Positions 29,262 through 38,691 of a stretch of DNA of 64,000 nucleotides are shown piece by piece (positions within the stretch are counted from its first letter, which is position 1; each line of letters begins with the position of its first letter). The translations under genes and the position numbers were made by a program. The notes below the pieces were generated by a model. It had not been told where the DNA came from, did not search any database, and saw nothing but the letters and a program-made list of their open reading frames with translations. This DNA comes from Pelagibius marinus (GTDB taxonomy: Bacteria; Pseudomonadota; Alphaproteobacteria; Kiloniellales; Kiloniellaceae): the NCBI RefSeq assembly GCF_014925385.1, contig NZ_JACSDK010000016.1:124001-188000 (forward strand). The letters are read 5' to 3'.

Positions 29262-29303
29262 TTCTTCCTGACTCGACTCCTTCTCTGAGGGCAGACTTGC
29301 TCC

Positions 29304-32300
29304 ATGCCGCGCGCTGATTTCGTCCATCTGCGGGTCCATTCCGCCTATTCGCTCTCGGAAGGGGCGATCCCGGTCAAAGGCCTGGTGAAGCTGTGCCAGG
29401 ACCAGCAGATGCCGGCGGTGGCGGTGACCGACAGCGGCAACCTTTTCGGCGCCCTGGAGTTCGCCCAGACCGCCCAGAAGGCCGGCATCCAGCCCATCAT
29501 CGGCTGCCAGCTGCACATCACCCGGGAGACCGCCGCCCAAGAGTTTGGGGAGCCGCGCAGCGGCACCGCGCCCGCGCCCGACCAGATCGTCCTGCTGGTG
29601 CAGAACCAGAAGGGCTACGAGAACCTCATGCGGCTGGCCTCCCGGGCCTTCCTGGAGAGCGAGCCCAGCGAGGCCGCCCAGGTGAGCCTGGCGGTGCTGG
29701 AGGAGCACGCCGAGGGCCTGCTGGCGCTGACCGGCGGGGCCGGGGGCGCCGTCGGGCGCCTGCTGGGCGCCGAGCAGAAGGACGCCGCCGGGGCCATGCT
29801 GAAGCGCCTCCTGGGCATCTTTCCCGGGCGGCTCTACGTGGAACTGCAGCGCCACGGCCTGCCGGTCGAGGAGGCCATAGAGCCGGGCCTGCTGGAGCTG
29901 GCCTATGCGCACGACGTGCCCCTGGTGGCCACCAACGAGTGCTTCTTCCCCACGGCCGACGACTACGAGGCGCACGACGCGCTGCTGTGCATCGCCGAGG
30001 GCGCCTACATCTCCCAGAGCGACCGCCGCCGACTGACCCCGGACCACGCCTTCAAGAGCGCTGGCGAGATGCGCGCGCTCTTTGCCGACCTGCCGGAGGC
30101 GGTGGACAACACCTTGGTGGTGGCCGAACGCTGCGCCTACTTCCCCGAGTTCGTCAGCCCCATCCTGCCGCCCTTCACGACCGAAGGGGGGCGCAGCGAG
30201 GAAGAGGAGTTGCTGGCCCAATCGGAAGGCGGCCTGGAAGCGCGCCTGGAAAAGCAGGTGTTCACCGAGGATATGGACGCGGCGGCGCGGGAGGCCGCGG
30301 CCAGGCCCTACCGCGAGCGCCTGGCGTTCGAGCTGGGCGTCATCCAGGAGATGGGATTCGCCGGCTACTTCCTCATCGTTGCCGACTTCATCAAGTGGGC
30401 CAAGGCGCACGGCATCCCGGTGGGGCCGGGGCGCGGCTCCGGCGCCGGCTCGGTGGCCGCCTGGGCGCTGACCATCACCGACCTGGACCCGCTGCGCTTC
30501 GCCCTGCTGTTCGAGCGCTTCCTCAATCCCGAGCGCGTGTCGATGCCGGACTTCGACATTGACTTCTGCCAGGATCGCCGCGACGAGGTGATCCGCTACG
30601 TCCAGAACAAGTACGGCTACGACCACGTCGCGCAGATCATCACCTTCGGTAAGCTGCAGGCCCGCGCGGCGCTGCGCGACGTCGGGCGCGTGCTTCAGAT
30701 GCCTTATCCGCAGGTCGACCGCATCTGCAAGCTGGTGCCCAACAATCCGGCCAACCCGGTCACCTTGCAGCAGGCCCTGGACGGCGAGCCGGTGCTGCAG
30801 GAGATGCGCCGCGACGACGAGACGGTCGACAAGCTGCTCACCATCGCCCTGCGCATCGAGGGGCTGTACCGTCACGCCTCTACCCACGCCGCCGGCGTGG
30901 TCATCGGTGACCGTCCGCTGGACCAGCTGGTGCCGTTGTACCGCGACCCGCGCTCCGACATGCCGGTGACGCAGTTCAACATGAAGTTCGTCGAGCAGGC
31001 CGGTCTGGTGAAGTTCGACTTCCTGGGCCTGAAGACCCTGACGGTGCTGCAGCGGGCCTGCGAGTTGCTGGCCCGGCGCGGGGTCGAGATCGACCTCACG
31101 CTGATCCCGCTGGACGATCCGAAAACGTTCAAGATGATGAGCCGGGGCGAGACGACCGGCGTGTTCCAGTTTGAATCTTCGGGCATGCGCAGTCTGCTGC
31201 GAGAGGCGCACGTCGACACCTTCGAGGACATCATCGCCCTGGTCGCCCTCTACCGCCCGGGGCCGATGGAGAACATCCCCAAGTACGTCGCCTGCAAGCA
31301 CGGTGATGAAAAACCGGAGGTCCTGCACGAGACCATCGAGCCGGTCGTCAAGGACACCTACGGGGTCATCATCTACCAGGAACAGGTGATGCAGATCGCG
31401 CAGGTCTTCGCCGGCTACACCCTGGGCCAGGCCGACCTGCTGCGCCGCGCCATGGGCAAGAAGATCAAAGCGGAGATGGACGCCCAGCGCGACATCTTCG
31501 TGAAGGGCGCCATGGAGAAGGGCGTCACCAAGGAACGCGCCAACTACGTCTTCGACCTGGTCGACAAGTTCGCCGGCTACGGCTTCAACAAGGCGCATTC
31601 CGCCGGCTACGCCCTGGTCGCCTATCAGACCGCCTACCTGAAGGCCAACTACCCGGTCGAGTTCTTCGCCGCGTCCATGACCTACGACATGGGCAACACC
31701 GACAAGCTGAACGTCTTCCGCCAGGAGCTGCAGCGCCTCGACATTCCGCTCCTGCCGCCGGACATCAACCGCTCGGAGCCGGACTTCGACGTGGAGCTGC
31801 AGGACGACGGCCCCCCGGCGATCCGCTATGCCCTGGCGGCGCTGAAGAACGTCGGCGCCAACGCCATGGCCGCGGTCTCGGCGGAACGGCGCGAGAAGGG
31901 ACCCTTCAAGAGCCTGGCCGACTTCGCCGACCGCCTGGACGCCAAGCTGATCAACAAGCGCCAGATCGAGAACCTGGCCTGCGCCGGGGCCTTCGACAGT
32001 CTCAATCCCAACCGCGCCCAGGTCTTTCATGCGGCCGAGACCATCGTGCGCCACGCCAGCGCCGCCGCCAGCGAGCGCGACAGCGACCAGGTGAGCCTCT
32101 TCGGCGCGGCGGGCGACACGGAGCCGGCGCCCCTGCCGCTGCGCCCGCGAGAAGACTGGCCGGAGATGGAGCGCCTGAGCCACGAGTTCGGGGCCATCGG
32201 CTTCTATCTCTCGGCCCATCCGCTCGACACCTATGGCGCCACCCTGGAGAAGATGCAGGCCACGACCTACGTGCAGCTCAAGGAAAGCGGCGCCTCGGGT

Positions 32301-32777
32301 CTCTACACCCTGGCCGGGATCTTCAACAGCAAGCGGGAGATCAACAGCCGCAAGGGCAATCGCATGGCCTTCGTGCAGTTCTCCGACGCGACCGGGGTCT
32401 ACGAGGTGACGCTGTTCTCCGAGACCCTGGGCCAGTACCGGGAACTGCTGGAAAGCGGCCAGACCCTGCTGCTGCGGGTCTCCTCGGAGCCGCGCGACGG
32501 CGACGAGCCGCGCCTGACGGCCCAGTCCCTGGAGCCCCTCGACAACGCCGCCGCGCGGGCCTCCAAGGGCCTCGACATCCATCTCAACTCGCCGGCCCCC
32601 CTGGAGAGCCTCAAGGCGCTGCTGGACCGCGAGGGCCGGGGCCGGGGCAAGGTCCGCCTCATCGTCACCCTGGAAGACCAGGAGGTTGAATTCGACCTGG
32701 GCCAGACCTACCGCCTGTCCCCGGAAATCCGCCAGGCCATCAAGGCCGTCCCCGGCGTGGTCATGCAGGATCGCTAG
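29304..32777 (+). CDS. dnaE: DNA polymerase III subunit alpha
   Basis: 1157 residues, the replicative polymerase subunit. In order: the N-terminal PHP domain (HSAYSLSEGAI), the palm with the catalytic aspartates in MPDFDIDFCQDRRDEVI, and the fingers (RRAMGKKIKAEMD, YGFNKAHSAGYALVAYQTAYLKANYPVEF). The helix-hairpin-helix region and a C-terminal OB fold (GLYTLAGIFNSKREINSRKGNRMAFVQFSD) complete it. Length is close to the E. coli 1160. It does not adjoin lpxB/rnhB as in enterobacteria. The first ATG, preceded by CTGAGGG, gives the conserved start PRADFVHLRVHSAYSL. Confidence 0.98.
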   Translation: MPRADFVHLRVHSAYSLSEGAIPVKGLVKLCQDQQMPAVAVTDSGNLFGALEFAQTAQKAGIQPIIGCQLHITRETAAQEFGEPRSGTAPAPDQIVLLVQNQKGYENLMRLASRAFLESEPSEAAQVSLAVLEEHAEGLLALTGGAGGAVGRLLGAEQKDAAGAMLKRLLGIFPGRLYVELQRHGLPVEEAIEPGLLELAYAHDVPLVATNECFFPTADDYEAHDALLCIAEGAYISQSDRRRLTPDHAFKSAGEMRALFADLPEAVDNTLVVAERCAYFPEFVSPILPPFTTEGGRSEEEELLAQSEGGLEARLEKQVFTEDMDAAAREAAARPYRERLAFELGVIQEMGFAGYFLIVADFIKWAKAHGIPVGPGRGSGAGSVAAWALTITDLDPLRFALLFERFLNPERVSMPDFDIDFCQDRRDEVIRYVQNKYGYDHVAQIITFGKLQARAALRDVGRVLQMPYPQVDRICKLVPNNPANPVTLQQALDGEPVLQEMRRDDETVDKLLTIALRIEGLYRHASTHAAGVVIGDRPLDQLVPLYRDPRSDMPVTQFNMKFVEQAGLVKFDFLGLKTLTVLQRACELLARRGVEIDLTLIPLDDPKTFKMMSRGETTGVFQFESSGMRSLLREAHVDTFEDIIALVALYRPGPMENIPKYVACKHGDEKPEVLHETIEPVVKDTYGVIIYQEQVMQIAQVFAGYTLGQADLLRRAMGKKIKAEMDAQRDIFVKGAMEKGVTKERANYVFDLVDKFAGYGFNKAHSAGYALVAYQTAYLKANYPVEFFAASMTYDMGNTDKLNVFRQELQRLDIPLLPPDINRSEPDFDVELQDDGPPAIRYALAALKNVGANAMAAVSAERREKGPFKSLADFADRLDAKLINKRQIENLACAGAFDSLNPNRAQVFHAAETIVRHASAAASERDSDQVSLFGAAGDTEPAPLPLRPREDWPEMERLSHEFGAIGFYLSAHPLDTYGATLEKMQATTYVQLKESGASGLYTLAGIFNSKREINSRKGNRMAFVQFSDATGVYEVTLFSETLGQYRELLESGQTLLLRVSSEPRDGDEPRLTAQSLEPLDNAAARASKGLDIHLNSPAPLESLKALLDREGRGRGKVRLIVTLEDQEVEFDLGQTYRLSPEIRQAIKAVPGVVMQDR

Positions 32778-32780
32778 CCC

Positions 32781-32801
32781 TGGGGCTCCTTAAGGGCCCC
32801 A
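32781..32801 (+). terminator. possible terminator hairpin after dnaE
   Basis: TGGGGC (32781-32786) pairs with GCCCCA (32796-32801), and the enclosed CCTTAAGG can pair further. The following TTAACTAG is only weakly T-rich, so termination may be partial. Confidence 0.35.
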
Positions 32802-32878
32802 TTAACTAGTGCTTCGTTAACCAGACCTTCGTCCCGCAGCCCTAGACTGTGCCCTTGAGACGAACAAGGGAGGGGCCA

Positions 32879-33376
32879 ATGGCGGCTCTTGCGAGAATTT
32901 CCGCGGTCTGCGTCCTGGTTCTGGCCGGCCTGGCGCCGGCCGGGGCGACAGAGGTCCAATCCAGGAAGCTCGAGCTGATCCGCGAGCTGCTGGAGACCAG
33001 CCAGACCGAGAGCCTGCTGGAGGAGGTCCTGCCGGACGTCCTGCAGCAGCAGCGGGCGGTGCTCAGCGAGGTGCTGCCGGACGTCCCCGACGAGGTCTGG
33101 GACCTGGCCCTCAAGGAAGCCGAGGCGGCCTTTCGGGAATCCATCGACGCCTTCCTGGAGCAGACGATCCCGATCTACGACGCCTACCTGACGGAGGCGG
33201 AGGTCGCCGCGCTGCTGGAGTTCTACCGCACGCCGGAGGGGCGCAGCGTAGTCCAGAAGCTGCCGCTGCTCACCCAGGAAGCCATGGGCGCCAGCCACCA
33301 GTGGGGGCTGGCCGTGGGCGAGGAGGTCCGCCGCCGGATCGTGGGCCGCCTGAAGGCCGCGGGCTACCGGATCTAG
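32879..33376 (+). CDS. DUF2059 domain secreted protein
   Basis: 165 residues. The Sec signal peptide ISAVCVLVLAGLAPAGA (cleavage about residue 23) is followed by an all-helical domain ending with the DUF2059 hallmark FYRTPEGRSVVQKLP. Members are periplasmic and of unknown function, common in proteobacteria. ATG 32879, with AAGGGAGGGG about 4 bases upstream, is preferred over an earlier in-frame TTG, because it puts the signal peptide at the N-terminus. It lies between dnaE and rpsB as a single gene. Confidence 0.88.
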   Translation: MAALARISAVCVLVLAGLAPAGATEVQSRKLELIRELLETSQTESLLEEVLPDVLQQQRAVLSEVLPDVPDEVWDLALKEAEAAFRESIDAFLEQTIPIYDAYLTEAEVAALLEFYRTPEGRSVVQKLPLLTQEAMGASHQWGLAVGEEVRRRIVGRLKAAGYRI

Positions 33377-33447
33377 GCGGCCCGGAAAAGGGCCTGGGAA
33401 GGGGCCGGGGAGGGCCAGGAGAGCCGCGGAAATCCGTCCGTTTTTCC

Positions 33448-33476
33448 TTGATTCTTGGGGGCTCAGGGGGTATCAC
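33448..33476 (+). promoter_or_regulatory. sigma-70 type promoter of rpsB
   Basis: TTGATT (33448-33453) and TATCAC (33471-33476) are 17 bases apart. The predicted start near 33483 leaves a leader of about 148 bases before rpsB, long enough for the autoregulatory structure often found before this gene. CCGCCATTTTTGCGG (33567-33581) in the leader can form a small hairpin. Confidence 0.58.
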
Positions 33477-33630
33477 CCGCCCACTTTCAATCTCACACGC
33501 GGGCATTGCGGCCTTCGGGGAGAAATCCCGACAGTCGCTCCGGTGTCTGAAACCCTCGGTTTTCCGCCATTTTTGCGGTAATCCAGGGGCCAGATGACAG
33601 GCCCGCGGTGGACCAACCGGAGAAGATCTT

Positions 33631-34485
33631 ATGGCGCTCCCGAGCCCCTCGATGCGTCAGCTCCTCGAAGCTGGCGTTCACTTTGGACATACCACCCGTC
33701 GCTGGAACCCGCGCATGGCCCCGTACATCTTCGGGACCCGCAACGGCGTTCACATCATCGACCTGGAGCAGAGCCTGCCGCTGCTGAACCAGGCCCTGGT
33801 GACCGTGCGCGACATCGTCGCCGGCGGCGGCCGCGTGCTCTTCGTCGGCACCAAGCGCCAGGCCAGCGAGAAGGTGGCCGAGGCCGCCAAGCGTTGCGGC
33901 CAGTACTACGTCAACCACCGCTGGCTGGGCGGCATGCTCACCAACTGGAAGACCATCTCCAACTCCATCAGGCGCCTGCGCACCGTCGAGGAGCAGCTGG
34001 CCGAGGAGAACAGCGGCCTGACCAAGAAGGAGCTGCTGGTTCTGACCCGCGAGCGCGACAAGCTGGAGCGCGCACTGGGCGGCATCAAGGAGATGGGCGG
34101 CCTGCCGGACGTGCTCTTCGTCATCGACACCAACAAGGAGCACATCGCCGTCGACGAGGCGCGCAACCTCAACATCCCGGTGATCGGCGTGCTGGACTCC
34201 AACTCCAATCCGGATGGCGTGACCTTCCCGGTACCGGGCAACGACGACGCCCTGCGTGCCATCGGCCTCTACTGCGATCTGATCGCCGATGCGGTGCTGG
34301 ACGGCATCCAGGCCGAGATGACCGCCAGCGGCGGCGACGCCGGCGAGTCGGTCGAAGGTCCGGTCGAGAAGCTGCCGGAAGAGCCGGCGGCCGCGGCTGA
34401 GCAGCCGGCCGCCGAGCCGGCCCCGGCCGAGCCGGCTGCCGAGGCGCCCGCTCCGGCGGCCGAAGAAAGCACCCAGCAGGCCTGA
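33631..34485 (+). CDS. rpsB: 30S ribosomal protein S2
   Basis: 284 residues. The S2 core is clear: [28 protein letters not shown], then [16 protein letters not shown], then [20 protein letters not shown] and [19 protein letters not shown]. The family core ends near residue 238. The remaining ~45 residues are an Ala/Glu/Pro-rich tail, which many alphaproteobacterial S2 proteins carry. ATG 33631 is preceded by a purine-rich GGAGAAGA. It heads the rpsB-tsf-pyrH-frr run; tsf follows after 143 bases. Confidence 0.98.
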   Translation: MALPSPSMRQLLEAGVHFGHTTRRWNPRMAPYIFGTRNGVHIIDLEQSLPLLNQALVTVRDIVAGGGRVLFVGTKRQASEKVAEAAKRCGQYYVNHRWLGGMLTNWKTISNSIRRLRTVEEQLAEENSGLTKKELLVLTRERDKLERALGGIKEMGGLPDVLFVIDTNKEHIAVDEARNLNIPVIGVLDSNSNPDGVTFPVPGNDDALRAIGLYCDLIADAVLDGIQAEMTASGGDAGESVEGPVEKLPEEPAAAAEQPAAEPAPAEPAAEAPAPAAEESTQQA

Positions 34486-34512
34486 GCCGGCGTCAAGCGC
34501 AACGGGAGCCGG

Positions 34513-34539
34513 CCGGCCCAGGTGGGTTGTCCGGGCCGG
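34513..34539 (+). terminator. hairpin in the rpsB-tsf spacer, candidate attenuator
   Basis: A perfect 7-bp stem CCGGCCC (34513-34519) / GGGCCGG (34533-34539), followed by TTTCCCC, lies 28 bases after rpsB. Partial termination between rpsB and tsf is known in E. coli and would lower tsf relative to rpsB. The T tract is short, so full termination is unlikely. Confidence 0.42.
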
Positions 34540-34628
34540 TTTCCCCAAACGGCAAAGAAACCTCTGTAGAACCTTCCCGGGGGATGACCCTCAGGGGGTT
34601 CGAGACATGAAAGAAAAAGGGTTCCGTG

Positions 34629-35555
34629 ATGGCTGAAATCACAGCGGCACTGGTCAAAGAACTGCGCGAGTCCTCCGGTGCGGGGATGATGGATTGCAAG
34701 AAGGCGCTGACCGAGACGGGCGGCGATCTGGAGGCCGCGGTCGACTGGCTGCGCAAGAAGGGTCTGGCCGCCGCGGCCAAGAAGGCCGGCCGCGTGGCCG
34801 CCGAGGGTCTGGTCGGCGTCGCCGCCGAAGGCACCTCCGGTGCCGTGGTCGAGGTCAACTCCGAGACCGACTTCGTGGCCCGCAACGACTCCTTCCAGGA
34901 CTTCGTGCGCAACGTCGCGGAGGTCGCCCTGGCCGAAGGCGGCGACCTGGACAAGATCCAGGCCGCGACCTATCCGGGCGCCGGCCACAGCGTCGCCGAC
35001 GAACTCACCAGCATGATCGCCAAGATCGGTGAGAACATGGCGCTGCGCCGCACCGCCGGCATCTCCGTCGACGAGGGTGTGGTCTGCTCCTACATTCACA
35101 ACCAGACCGCGCCGGGCCTGGGCAAGATCGGCGTGCTGGTGGGCCTCGCCTCCAGCGGCGACAAGGCGAAGCTGGAGGCCCTGGGCAGGCAGCTGGCCAT
35201 GCACGTGGCCGCCGCCCAGCCGCAGGCCGTGGATCGCGACGGCGTCGACGCCTCGGCGCTGGACCGCGAGCGCGACGTGCTGAGCGAGCAGGCGCGGGCC
35301 AGCGGCAAGCCCGAGGAGATCATCGCCAAGATGGTCGAGGGGCGCCTGCGCAAGTTCTACGAGGAGGTCTGCCTCCTGGAGCAGGTCTTCGTCATCGACG
35401 GCGAGAACAAGGTCAGCAAGGTGCTGGAGGCCGCCGCCAAGGACGTCGGCGCGCCGGTTTCCATCGCCGGCTTCGTGCGCTTCCAGCTCGGCGAGGGCGT
35501 GGAGCGCGAGGAGCAGGACTTCGCCGCGGAGGTCGCCGCCACCCTGGGCGGCTGA
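34629..35555 (+). CDS. tsf: translation elongation factor Ts
   Basis: 308 residues. It exchanges GDP for GTP on EF-Tu. The N-terminal UBA-like segment [24 protein letters not shown] and the core [20 protein letters not shown], with the TDFV motif that touches EF-Tu, are clear. Two dimerisation subdomains follow. I use ATG 34629; a GTG one codon earlier would only add a Met. AAAAAGGG lies about 6 bases upstream. It follows rpsB, as in nearly all bacteria. Confidence 0.97.
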   Translation: MAEITAALVKELRESSGAGMMDCKKALTETGGDLEAAVDWLRKKGLAAAAKKAGRVAAEGLVGVAAEGTSGAVVEVNSETDFVARNDSFQDFVRNVAEVALAEGGDLDKIQAATYPGAGHSVADELTSMIAKIGENMALRRTAGISVDEGVVCSYIHNQTAPGLGKIGVLVGLASSGDKAKLEALGRQLAMHVAAAQPQAVDRDGVDASALDRERDVLSEQARASGKPEEIIAKMVEGRLRKFYEEVCLLEQVFVIDGENKVSKVLEAAAKDVGAPVSIAGFVRFQLGEGVEREEQDFAAEVAATLGG

Positions 35556-35570
35556 GCCGCAAAGCCTCGA

Positions 35571-35657
35571 CGCCGCCGCGAAATCGCCATTTTTGCCTGG
35601 CACAGAAGGGGCTTGCGCCCCCTGGGCCGTGTCAAATGGCGGTGGCTCGCGGCGGCG
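35571..35657 (+). promoter_or_regulatory. nested stem structure between tsf and pyrH, possible structured RNA element
   Basis: The outer stem is 11 perfect base pairs, CGCCGCCGCGA (35571-35581) with TCGCGGCGGCG (35647-35657). Inside it GCCATTT (35586-35592) pairs with AAATGGC (35634-35640). Next, GGCAC (35599-35603) pairs with GTGTC (35629-35633, one G-U). A terminal GGGGC-TTGC-GCCCC hairpin lies at 35608-35621. The whole fold is co-linear and begins 15 bases after the tsf stop. No T tract follows, so it is not a standard terminator; RNA processing, mRNA stability or pyrH control are possible roles. Confidence 0.5.
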
Positions 35658-35794
35658 GGATCGGCCCGCTGGCGTGAATCGGCCCGCCGCATTACCATGT
35701 GCGCTCTTTGGCCGGCCGGCGCCTTAACCGGCGGTTTCCCCCGCCGGCTCGCAGTTGCACCCTGTCCTCCTCTTGCCAGACAACAAAGGGGCTC

Positions 35795-36541
35795 ATGTCA
35801 GAATCGCAGACCCGGGTCGATAGCCCCCCCAAGTACAAGCGCGTTCTTCTGAAAATCTCGGGCGAGGCCCTGATGGGCGGGCGCGAATACGGGCTGGACG
35901 CCGATATGGTGGCCCAGATCGCCGCCGATGTCGCCAAGGTCCGCGACCTCGGCGTGGAGGTCTGCCTGGTGGTGGGCGGCGGCAACATCTTCCGTGGCGT
36001 CTCCGGCGCCGCACGGGGCATGGAGCGGGCCTCGGCCGACTACATGGGTATGCTGGCCACGGTGATTAACGCCCTGGCCCTGCAGAACGCCCTGGAGAAC
36101 GCCGGCGTCAAGACCCGCGTGCTCTCGGCCATCCCCATGGCCACCGTGGCGGAGCCCTATATCCGCCGGCGCGCCGTGCGCCACATGGAGAAGGGGCGGG
36201 TGGTCATCTTCGCCGCCGGCACCGGCAATCCCTTCTTCACCACCGACACCGCGGCGGCGCTCAGGGCCTCGGAGATGGGCTGCGACGTGCTGCTGAAAGG
36301 CACCAAGGTCGACGGCGTCTACGATGCCGACCCGGCCAAGAATCCGGACGCCACGCGTTACGACACCTTGAGCTACATGCGGGTGCTGACGGAGGACCTG
36401 GGGGTCATGGACCATGCCGCCATCTCCCTTGCCCGCGAAAACGCTATCCCTATCCTTGTGTTCTCAATATACAGGCCGGGGGCTTTCGCTGAGGTCCTGT
36501 CCGGCAAGGGCTGTTTTACACTGGTGAGAAACGAGGAATGA
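35795..36541 (+). CDS. pyrH: UMP kinase
   Basis: 248 residues, the hexameric bacterial UMP kinase that makes UDP. It has [47 protein letters not shown] and the acceptor-site segment [17 protein letters not shown]. The ATG at 35795, after AAAGGGG, gives the family length; in-frame codons further upstream lie in the structured spacer. frr starts 3 bases after its stop. Confidence 0.96.
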   Translation: MSESQTRVDSPPKYKRVLLKISGEALMGGREYGLDADMVAQIAADVAKVRDLGVEVCLVVGGGNIFRGVSGAARGMERASADYMGMLATVINALALQNALENAGVKTRVLSAIPMATVAEPYIRRRAVRHMEKGRVVIFAAGTGNPFFTTDTAAALRASEMGCDVLLKGTKVDGVYDADPAKNPDATRYDTLSYMRVLTEDLGVMDHAAISLARENAIPILVFSIYRPGAFAEVLSGKGCFTLVRNEE

Positions 36542-36544
36542 CCC

Positions 36545-37102
36545 GTGGCAGATCCTGATCTAAGCGACATCAAGCGCCGCATGGACGGCGCCATCGACGC
36601 ACTGCACAAGGAATTTGCGGGCCTGCGCACCGGCCGCGCCTCGGCGGGCCTGCTGGAGCCCATCCACGTTGACGCCTACGGCGCCTCCATGCCGTTGAAT
36701 CAGGTCGGCTCGATCAGCGTGCCGGAGCCGCGCATGGTCACCGTGCAGGTCTGGGACCGCGGCATGGTCGGCGCGGTGGAAAAGGCGATCCGCGAGTCCG
36801 GCCTGGGCCTCAACCCGGCCACCGACGGCCAGCTGATCCGGGTGCCGATCCCTGCGCTCTCCGAGGAGCGCCGCGTCGAGCTGACCAAGATCGCCGGCAA
36901 GTACGCCGAGCAGGCGCGGGTGGCGGTCCGCAACGTGCGCCGCGACGGCATGGAAATGCTCAAGAAGATGGAAAAGGACCACGAGATCTCGAAGGACGAG
37001 CATCATCTCTGGTCCGAGGAGATCCAGAGCCTGACCGACCGCCACATCAAGGGCATCGACGATGCGCTGGCGCATAAGGAAGAGGAAATCCTCCAGGTTT
37101 AG
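36545..37102 (+). CDS. frr: ribosome recycling factor
   Basis: 185 residues, the tRNA-shaped protein that with EF-G splits post-termination ribosomes. It has [33 protein letters not shown] at the N-terminus, [16 protein letters not shown]-type hinge sequence, and the helical [13 protein letters not shown]-like C-terminal part. It starts with GTG at 36545, 4 bases from the pyrH stop, so the two are probably coupled. Confidence 0.97.
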   Translation: MADPDLSDIKRRMDGAIDALHKEFAGLRTGRASAGLLEPIHVDAYGASMPLNQVGSISVPEPRMVTVQVWDRGMVGAVEKAIRESGLGLNPATDGQLIRVPIPALSEERRVELTKIAGKYAEQARVAVRNVRRDGMEMLKKMEKDHEISKDEHHLWSEEIQSLTDRHIKGIDDALAHKEEEILQV

Positions 37103-37144
37103 GGTCGCGCGGCGGCCCCTTCAGTCCCGATCGACGAAGGCCCA

Positions 37145-37894
37145 TTGACCAAGGTTATGGACGACGCACGCCTCACTCCGAACCAGGCCTCACCGCGCCA
37201 TGTTGCGATCATCATGGACGGCAACGGGCGCTGGGCCAACGCGCGCGGCCTGCCGCGCACCCTGGGACACCGTCAGGGCGCGGAGGCGGTGCGCCGCTGC
37301 GTCGCCGGGGCCCTGGAGCTGCAGATCCCATTCATCACGCTCTTTGGCTTCTCCTCGGAGAACTGGCGCCGCTCGACGCGCGAGGTCGAGGATCTCATGA
37401 GCCTGCTGCGCCGCTACCTGCAGAGCGAGATCGCGGAGTTCCACAAGAACGGCATCCGCCTGCGCGTCATCGGCGACCGCGAGCGGCTGCCCCAGGACAT
37501 CGTGCGCCTCATCGCCGACGCGGAGCAGCGCACCGCGGAGAACCAGGCCCTCGACCTGGTCATTGCCATCAGCTACGGCGGGCGCCAGGAGATCGCCGCC
37601 ACGGCCCGCCGCCTGGCCGAAGCCGTGGCCGCCGGCGAGCTGGATCCGGAGGACATCGATGAGGACAGCTTCGCCGCCGGCCTGCTGACGGCGGGCATTC
37701 CCGATCCGGACCTGGTCATCCGCACCTCCGGCGAACAGCGGCTCAGCAACTTCCTGCTCTGGCAGTCGGCCTACAGCGAGCTGTTCTTCGTCGACAAGCT
37801 GTGGCCCGACTTCGACAAGAGCGACCTGGAAGCCGCCGTGGCGGAATTCCGGCGGCGTGAGCGGCGTTACGGCGCGGCTGCAGAATCCCTCTAG
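37145..37894 (+). CDS. uppS: isoprenyl transferase (undecaprenyl diphosphate synthase)
   Basis: 249 residues, a cis-prenyltransferase making the C55 carrier lipid for cell-wall and polysaccharide synthesis. Signature segments are PRHVAIIMDGNGRWANARGLPRTLGHRQGAEAVRR (with the catalytic Asp in MDGNGRWA), FITLFGFSSENWRR and PDLVIRTSGEQRLSNFLLWQSAYSELFF. The start is uncertain: TTG at 37145 has GAAGG four bases before it, while ATG at 37157 has AAGG too close. cdsA follows after 8 bases. Confidence 0.95.
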   Translation: MTKVMDDARLTPNQASPRHVAIIMDGNGRWANARGLPRTLGHRQGAEAVRRCVAGALELQIPFITLFGFSSENWRRSTREVEDLMSLLRRYLQSEIAEFHKNGIRLRVIGDRERLPQDIVRLIADAEQRTAENQALDLVIAISYGGRQEIAATARRLAEAVAAGELDPEDIDEDSFAAGLLTAGIPDPDLVIRTSGEQRLSNFLLWQSAYSELFFVDKLWPDFDKSDLEAAVAEFRRRERRYGAAAESL

Positions 37895-37902
37895 GACCTT
37901 CC

Positions 37903-38691
37903 TTGCTGGTCACGCGGATCATCTCTGCGCTCGTTCTGGCGCCGCTGGTGTTGCTGGCCATCTGGTTCGGCAGCTGGTGGTTCGCGGGCCTGGTGGTGCT
38001 CGCCGCCGGCCTCATGGGCTGGGAACTGGTGCGGATGTGCAACGGGGGGAAGCTCGGCTGGCCGGGGGTGGTGGTGATCGCGGGGCTCGTGATCGCGGCA
38101 GCGCTGTTCAGCTTAGGCCACACGATCGCTGCTCTGTCTGCCGCTGTCGCCGCTGCGTTGATCGGCGCGGGCGGGGTGTCGGCAAGAGCCAAGCGGGGCG
38201 ATCCCCGTCTCTTCATTCTCTTGGGAACGCCTTACATCGGCATCGCCTGCCTGGCTTTTCTGTGGCTGCGCAGCGTGCCCGAACACGGGCGGGACCTGGT
38301 GTTCTGGCTCCTCGCCGTGGTCTGGGCGACGGATATCGGCGCCTATTTCGCCGGGCGCGGCATCGGCGGACCGAAGCTGGCCCCGAAAATCAGCCCCAAC
38401 AAGACCTGGGCGGGCCTGATCGGCGGCGCGCTCGCCGCCGGGCTGGTCGGCGCCCTGGCCGCCGGCTTCCTGGGGGGCGACGCCATGCTGCTGGTGGTCG
38501 GCGGTATGATCCTTGCGATTATTGCTCAAGGGGGGGACCTTCTGGAATCCTGGTGTAAGCGGCATTTCGGCGTGAAGGATTCCAGTCACATAATTCCGGG
38601 ACATGGTGGTATTCTGGATCGTGTGGACGGGCTCCTGGCGGTTTTCCCGGTCGCATTCGTGTATTTCTGGGCAGTGGGAGCTCACTTCTGA
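37903..38691 (+). CDS. cdsA: phosphatidate cytidylyltransferase
   Basis: 262 residues, about seven membrane helices. It makes CDP-diacylglycerol from phosphatidate and CTP. The CdsA signature is at the C-terminus: SWCKRHFGVKDSSHIIPGHGGILDRVDGL, with the catalytic aspartates, plus KISPNKTWAGLIGG in the middle. The TTG at 37903 is the only start that keeps the first helix (ISALVLAPLVLLAIWFG). Its stop abuts the dxr ATG. Confidence 0.95.
   Translation: MLVTRIISALVLAPLVLLAIWFGSWWFAGLVVLAAGLMGWELVRMCNGGKLGWPGVVVIAGLVIAAALFSLGHTIAALSAAVAAALIGAGGVSARAKRGDPRLFILLGTPYIGIACLAFLWLRSVPEHGRDLVFWLLAVVWATDIGAYFAGRGIGGPKLAPKISPNKTWAGLIGGALAAGLVGALAAGFLGGDAMLLVVGGMILAIIAQGGDLLESWCKRHFGVKDSSHIIPGHGGILDRVDGLLAVFPVAFVYFWAVGAHF

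Noticed and set aside
29238-32582. A ~1100-codon open frame antisense to dnaE
   Set aside because: The predicted product is a His/Leu/Gln/Val-rich shadow without domains; dnaE on the other strand is complete and unmistakable.
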